Assembly (NCBI GenBank): GCA_965223035.1
Contig: OZ244980.1
Span: forward strand, 1,240,001 to 1,304,000
Length of the DNA stretch: 64,000 bases
Direction: 5' to 3'
DNA from: CAMDPA01 sp965223035
GTDB taxonomy: Bacteria > Pseudomonadota > Alphaproteobacteria > Rhizobiales > Hyphomicrobiaceae
A program made the position numbers and the translations under genes. Every line of letters begins with the position of its first letter. The first letter of the stretch is position 1. Under the pieces are notes generated by a model. It saw only the letters and a program-made list of their open reading frames with translations. It did not search any database and had not been told where the DNA came from. Below, piece after piece: positions 60,593 through 64,000 of the stretch.

Positions 60593-63500
60593 CTACCCCG
60601 CCGCCTGTTGCGGAGCGTCGTCGATGATGCGCTCGGCCGTGGCCAGGTCGACCGACACCAGCTGGCTGACGCCTTTCTCACCCATCGTCACGCCGAACAG
60701 CCGGTCCATGCGGGCCATCGTCATCGGGTGGTGCGTGATCACCAAAAACCGTGTGTCGGTGTCGGTCGCCATCTTTTCCATCAACGTGGCGAAGCGATCG
60801 ACGTTGGCGTCGTCGAGCGGGGCGTCGACCTCATCCAACACACAGATCGGCGACGGGTTGGTGAGGAACACCGCGAAGATCAGCGACAGCGCGGTCAAGG
60901 TCTGCTCGCCGCCCGATAACAGCGACAACGTCGCCGGCTTTTTGCCCGGTGGCCTGGCGATGATCTCCAGCCCGCCCTCCAGCGGATCCTCGCCCTCGAT
61001 CATCTCCAAGCGCGCCTCGCCGCCGCCGAACAGTGTCGTGAACAAGGCTTGGAAATGGCCGTCGACCGCCCGGAACGCCTGGTCGATGCGGGTTTTGCCC
61101 TCCCGATTGAGCTGCGCGATGGCGCCCCGCAGCTTGGCGATCGCGGCTTCGACGTCTTGCCGCTCGCGCTCCATCGCCTCGTATTGCGCGTTGAGGTCCT
61201 CCAGCTCGCGATCGGCCGCCAGGTTGACGCCGCCGAGCTTGTCGCGATCGGCCTTCAGCCGAGTCAGCTGCTGCTCGATGACAACGGCGCTGGGCAGCGT
61301 TCCGTCCGCTGGAAAGCCCGCCACCGCCAGGCACTGATCCGGCGCGCAATGCAAAGAATCGCGAATCAGCCGCTCCTGTTCGTCCAGCCGCGCCTTGGCC
61401 GCTTCCAAGTGCGCCTCGATCCGCGCTCGCGCCTCCCGCTCGTTGGCCACCTGCGCTTGCGCGGCGCGCAACGCCTGCTGCGCCTCGCGCAAGCTAGTTT
61501 CGGTCTCGGCCAGCGTATCGGCGGCCTGCTGGCGCTGCCGTTCCGAGCCGCTGATTTCACTGAGCAGCCGTTGCCGCTGGCGCTCGATTTCGACCGGTAG
61601 CGCGTCCAACTGGGTCAATTCCGCCTGCGCTGCTTTCGCGCGCGTGCCGAGCGCATCGATCTGCGCGCTGGCGCCGGCCTTGCGCGTTGTCCACCGCTCC
61701 AGGTCAGTCCGGGCAGCCGCTTGACGTTCACTGCGCAGCCGACGCTCGCGCGCCAGCACGGCCGCTTCCCCGGCAAGCTCGGTGACGGCCTCGCGCGCTG
61801 CCGCCAGCCGGTCCTGGGCGGCCTTGAGCTCGGCTTCCAACCCGTCCGGAAGCTGTGCGGCGCGCCAGGCCTCATCCGTCTTTGCCGCCTGCGCCTCGGC
61901 CTCGGTGAGCGCCGTTGTGGCCCGTTCGACCGCGTCCGTGAGCGTCAGCCGTCGGCTTTTAGCCTCCTGTGCTGCCCGTTCCGTCAGGCTCAATTGGTCG
62001 CGTGCTGCGGCCAGTCGCGCTTGCAGCTGGCGGCAGGCTTGCCGCGCCGCGGTGGCCTGCGCTTCGGCGGCGCTAGCAGCCGTCTGCGCAGTGCAATCGG
62101 CCTCGACCGCGGCCGCCGCCACCATCTGCAATTCGCCGTGGCGCTGCTGGATCTCGATCAGCCGGTTTTTCTGCGCAAGCCGCTCTGCGCTCGCGGTCGG
62201 GGCGTCGGCGGTAGCGACGTAACCGTCCCAACGCCAGAGGTCACCGGCCATGGAGACCAGACATTGACCCGGGCTGAGCTGGGCTTGCAGCACCGCACCG
62301 CGGGCGCGGTCGACGATGCCGATCTGGGCCATCCGGCGCAGTAACTCTGGCGGAGCGTCGACCTTGCTGATCATCCGCTCAACGCCCGCCGGCAACGCCG
62401 CATCGGGCCGGGCGGCCTCCAACAGCCGCCAATGCAGCGGCGGCTCCCGTCCAGCCTCACCGACCATCAACACGGGCGCGTCAAGGTCGTCGCCGAGCGC
62501 CGCGCCCAAAGCGATCTCGTAGCCCGGGGCGACGCTGATCTGATCGAGGACCGGTGCCAGGCCGTCACCGCTTCGCGGGCGCAGGATGCGGGCGAGCGTC
62601 GCTTGCTCGGCTTCGATGCCGCGCAAGTCGAGATTGGCCTGTTGAGCCGCGTTGCGTCGCGCGGTGGCTTCGACACTGGCGGCCTGCAGGCGTTCCTCGG
62701 CTTCCTCAGCCAAGGTTTCGCTGTGCTGTGCGCAAAGGCTAAGCTCGGCCACCGATGTTTGGTGGTTGGCCAGCACAGCTGGATCGGGTGCGTCGGCGTC
62801 AAGGGCGGCAAGCTGCGCCTTCAAGCTCGCCAGCTGCTGCGCGATCTTGGCGGCCTGGTCGCACCGCTCCTGCAAATTGGCCGCCAGCGTCTTGCGCCGC
62901 GCGCGCGCCTCCACCTCGCGGCGGGTGAGCGCGTTGATGTGGGCTTGGACATCGGTCTCGTGAGCGCGGGCCGCGGCAAGATCGGCTTGCGCCTTGTCGT
63001 CCTGCTGCTCGGCGCCATGGTCAGCGGCGACCAACTGGGCCAGCTCCTGCTCGATGCGTGCCACCACGTCGCCGGCCTCCCCCAAGGCCGCTGCTTCGCG
63101 CGCGATGTCCGCCTCCAGTTGCAGCAGTTGCGCGGCAATCTCCTGCCGCCGGTGCGCGGCGCGCTCGGCTTCCTTTTCGACGTTGGCTTGTTCGATCTTG
63201 AGGCGGGCAACCGCCGCGCTGCGTTGCGCCTCGGCCTCGCGCAAGGGCGGCAAGCTTTCAGCCAGGCCGGCCTCGTGACGCATCGCGGCGGCTTCGGCGG
63301 TTGTGGCAGTGCCATGCCGGGTGATGGCGTCGCCTAACGCGGTGGTCTCCGCCTCAACCTGCGCTGTCGTGGCCGACCAGATCACGTGGGCGGCGACGGC
63401 CTCTGCGCGGCGGATCTCCGCCGACAGGTCCTTATAGCGGCGCGCCTGCCGGGCTTGGCGCTTCAGGCTGTCGATTTGACTGCTGAGGGAGCCGATCAGG

Positions 63501-64000
63501 TCGGCCAGGCGGGCCAGATTGCCTTCCGCCGCCCTGAGGCGCAGCTCCGCATCATGCCGCCGGCTGTGCAGTCCAGCGACACCAGCCGCATCCTCCAGAA
63601 TTCTGCGCCGGTGCTCGGGTTTGGCGTTGACGATCTCCCCGATCTGGCCCTGACGCACCAGCGCCGGCGATCGCGCCCCGGTGGCCGCATCCTCGAACAG
63701 AATCTTGACGTCGCGCGCCCGCACCTCGCGACCGTTGACGCGATAGGCCGAGCCAGCCTCGCGCTCGATCCGTCGCGTGATTTCGATGCTGTCGGTCTCG
63801 TTGTAGTCGGCAGGAGCGGAACGCGCCTTATTATCGAGAAAGATCGTCACCTCGGCCATGTTGCGCGCCGGACGCTGCGATGTGCCCGCAAAGATCACAT
63901 CGTCCATGGCCGCGGCGCGCATCGACTTGTGCGAGGTCTCACCCATCACCCAGCGCAAGGCTTCCAGCAAGTTGGACTTGCCGCAACCGTTGGGCCCGAC
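60593..64000 (-). CDS. smc: Chromosome segregation protein SMC (5' end outside window)
   Basis: 1136 codons are visible; the gene continues past the right edge, where the reading frame shows VGPNGCGKSNLLEALRWVMG, the Walker A site. Long Ala/Glu/Arg-rich coiled coils (about 160-470 and 640-950 of the visible part) surround a hinge (SVAPGYEIALGAALGDDLDA). The C-terminal head has TLSLLSGGEQTLTALSLIFA (ABC signature) and PICVLDEVDAPLDDANVDRF (Walker B), then ITHHPMTMARMDRLFGVTMG. With ScpAB it organises and segregates the nucleoid. Confidence 0.97.
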   Translation of the reverse strand, partial: VGPNGCGKSNLLEALRWVMGETSHKSMRAAAMDDVIFAGTSQRPARNMAEVTIFLDNKARSAPADYNETDSIEITRRIEREAGSAYRVNGREVRARDVKILFEDAATGARSPALVRQGQIGEIVNAKPEHRRRILEDAAGVAGLHSRRHDAELRLRAAEGNLARLADLIGSLSSQIDSLKRQARQARRYKDLSAEIRRAEAVAAHVIWSATTAQVEAETTALGDAITRHGTATTAEAAAMRHEAGLAESLPPLREAEAQRSAAVARLKIEQANVEKEAERAAHRRQEIAAQLLQLEADIAREAAALGEAGDVVARIEQELAQLVAADHGAEQQDDKAQADLAAARAHETDVQAHINALTRREVEARARRKTLAANLQERCDQAAKIAQQLASLKAQLAALDADAPDPAVLANHQTSVAELSLCAQHSETLAEEAEERLQAASVEATARRNAAQQANLDLRGIEAEQATLARILRPRSGDGLAPVLDQISVAPGYEIALGAALGDDLDAPVLMVGEAGREPPLHWRLLEAARPDAALPAGVERMISKVDAPPELLRRMAQIGIVDRARGAVLQAQLSPGQCLVSMAGDLWRWDGYVATADAPTASAERLAQKNRLIEIQQRHGELQMVAAAAVEADCTAQTAASAAEAQATAARQACRQLQARLAAARDQLSLTERAAQEAKSRRLTLTDAVERATTALTEAEAQAAKTDEAWRAAQLPDGLEAELKAAQDRLAAAREAVTELAGEAAVLARERRLRSERQAAARTDLERWTTRKAGASAQIDALGTRAKAAQAELTQLDALPVEIERQRQRLLSEISGSERQRQQAADTLAETETSLREAQQALRAAQAQVANEREARARIEAHLEAAKARLDEQERLIRDSLHCAPDQCLAVAGFPADGTLPSAVVIEQQLTRLKADRDKLGGVNLAADRELEDLNAQYEAMERERQDVEAAIAKLRGAIAQLNREGKTRIDQAFRAVDGHFQALFTTLFGGGEARLEMIEGEDPLEGGLEIIARPPGKKPATLSLLSGGEQTLTALSLIFAVFLTNPSPICVLDEVDAPLDDANVDRFATLMEKMATDTDTRFLVITHHPMTMARMDRLFGVTMGEKGVSQLVSVDLATAERIIDDAPQQAAG

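Overview
The window is chromosomal DNA from a high-GC alphaproteobacterium. The evidence is Usg (an alphaproteobacterial family), the PetP/PetR-type regulator pair beside IlvE, and the parvulin/SecA arrangement. Hyphomicrobiales (Rhizobiales) or a related order is my guess; genus cannot be told. I see no phage, plasmid or CRISPR signal. Coding density is low for a bacterium: many intergenic gaps of 0.3-1.2 kb hold decayed genes and dispersed repeats.

Layout. 0-8 kb: a broken von Willebrand A gene, a DUF2218 gene, a membrane-anchored SGNH-like protein, a GYF_2 membrane protein, tRNA-Gln(TTG), a glutathione transferase and a photolyase remnant. 8-13 kb: a tripartite tricarboxylate transporter (tctC, then a fused tctA-tctB) and an orphan low-GC gene. 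13.6-19.7 kb: a membrane-fusion/FtsX/LolD-type ABC operon facing a PfkB kinase-SLC13 permease pair. 20-25 kb: a GH15 hydrolase overlapping otsA (trehalose), and a CPA2/TrkA cation:proton antiporter. 25.7-31 kb: usg, a Cys-rich secreted peptide, ilvE, and a MarR-OmpR-histidine kinase set. 31.5-35.2 kb: lipoprotein and lspA, divergent from an FHA-FHA-PP2C phosphosignalling set. 35.4-45.5 kb: CDF transporter, rfbB, and the pbpC/alpha-2-macroglobulin pair. 46-51 kb: three same-strand envelope genes, two of unknown function. 51-64 kb: GST, an IS5-family element, parvulin, secA, rfbD, nrtS, an unknown membrane protein, and smc running off the right end.

The most unusual feature is the repeat landscape. 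A 61-151 bp palindromic element (called family A here) occurs about 13 times, usually bounded by CTAG. In at least seven cases the boundary CTAG is also the final C plus TAG stop codon of the adjacent gene (DUF2218, GYF_2, photolyase remnant, tctAB, rfbB, parvulin, secA). The single IS5-like element is also flanked by CTAG and abuts one of these copies. Long copies carry two different hairpins, while the 61-bp copies look like chimeras of the two. A second family (family B, about 70-185 bp) fills other gaps. In addition, short tandem repeats with 12-18 bp units sit in gene starts, stops or upstream regions at six places.

The trehalose, peptidoglycan/A2M, PetPR and FHA/PP2C blocks are each coherent functional units. 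No antiphage or secretion island is evident. The candidates for undescribed biology are the CTAG/stop-codon element, the 46-51 kb membrane locus and the Cys-rich secreted peptide.
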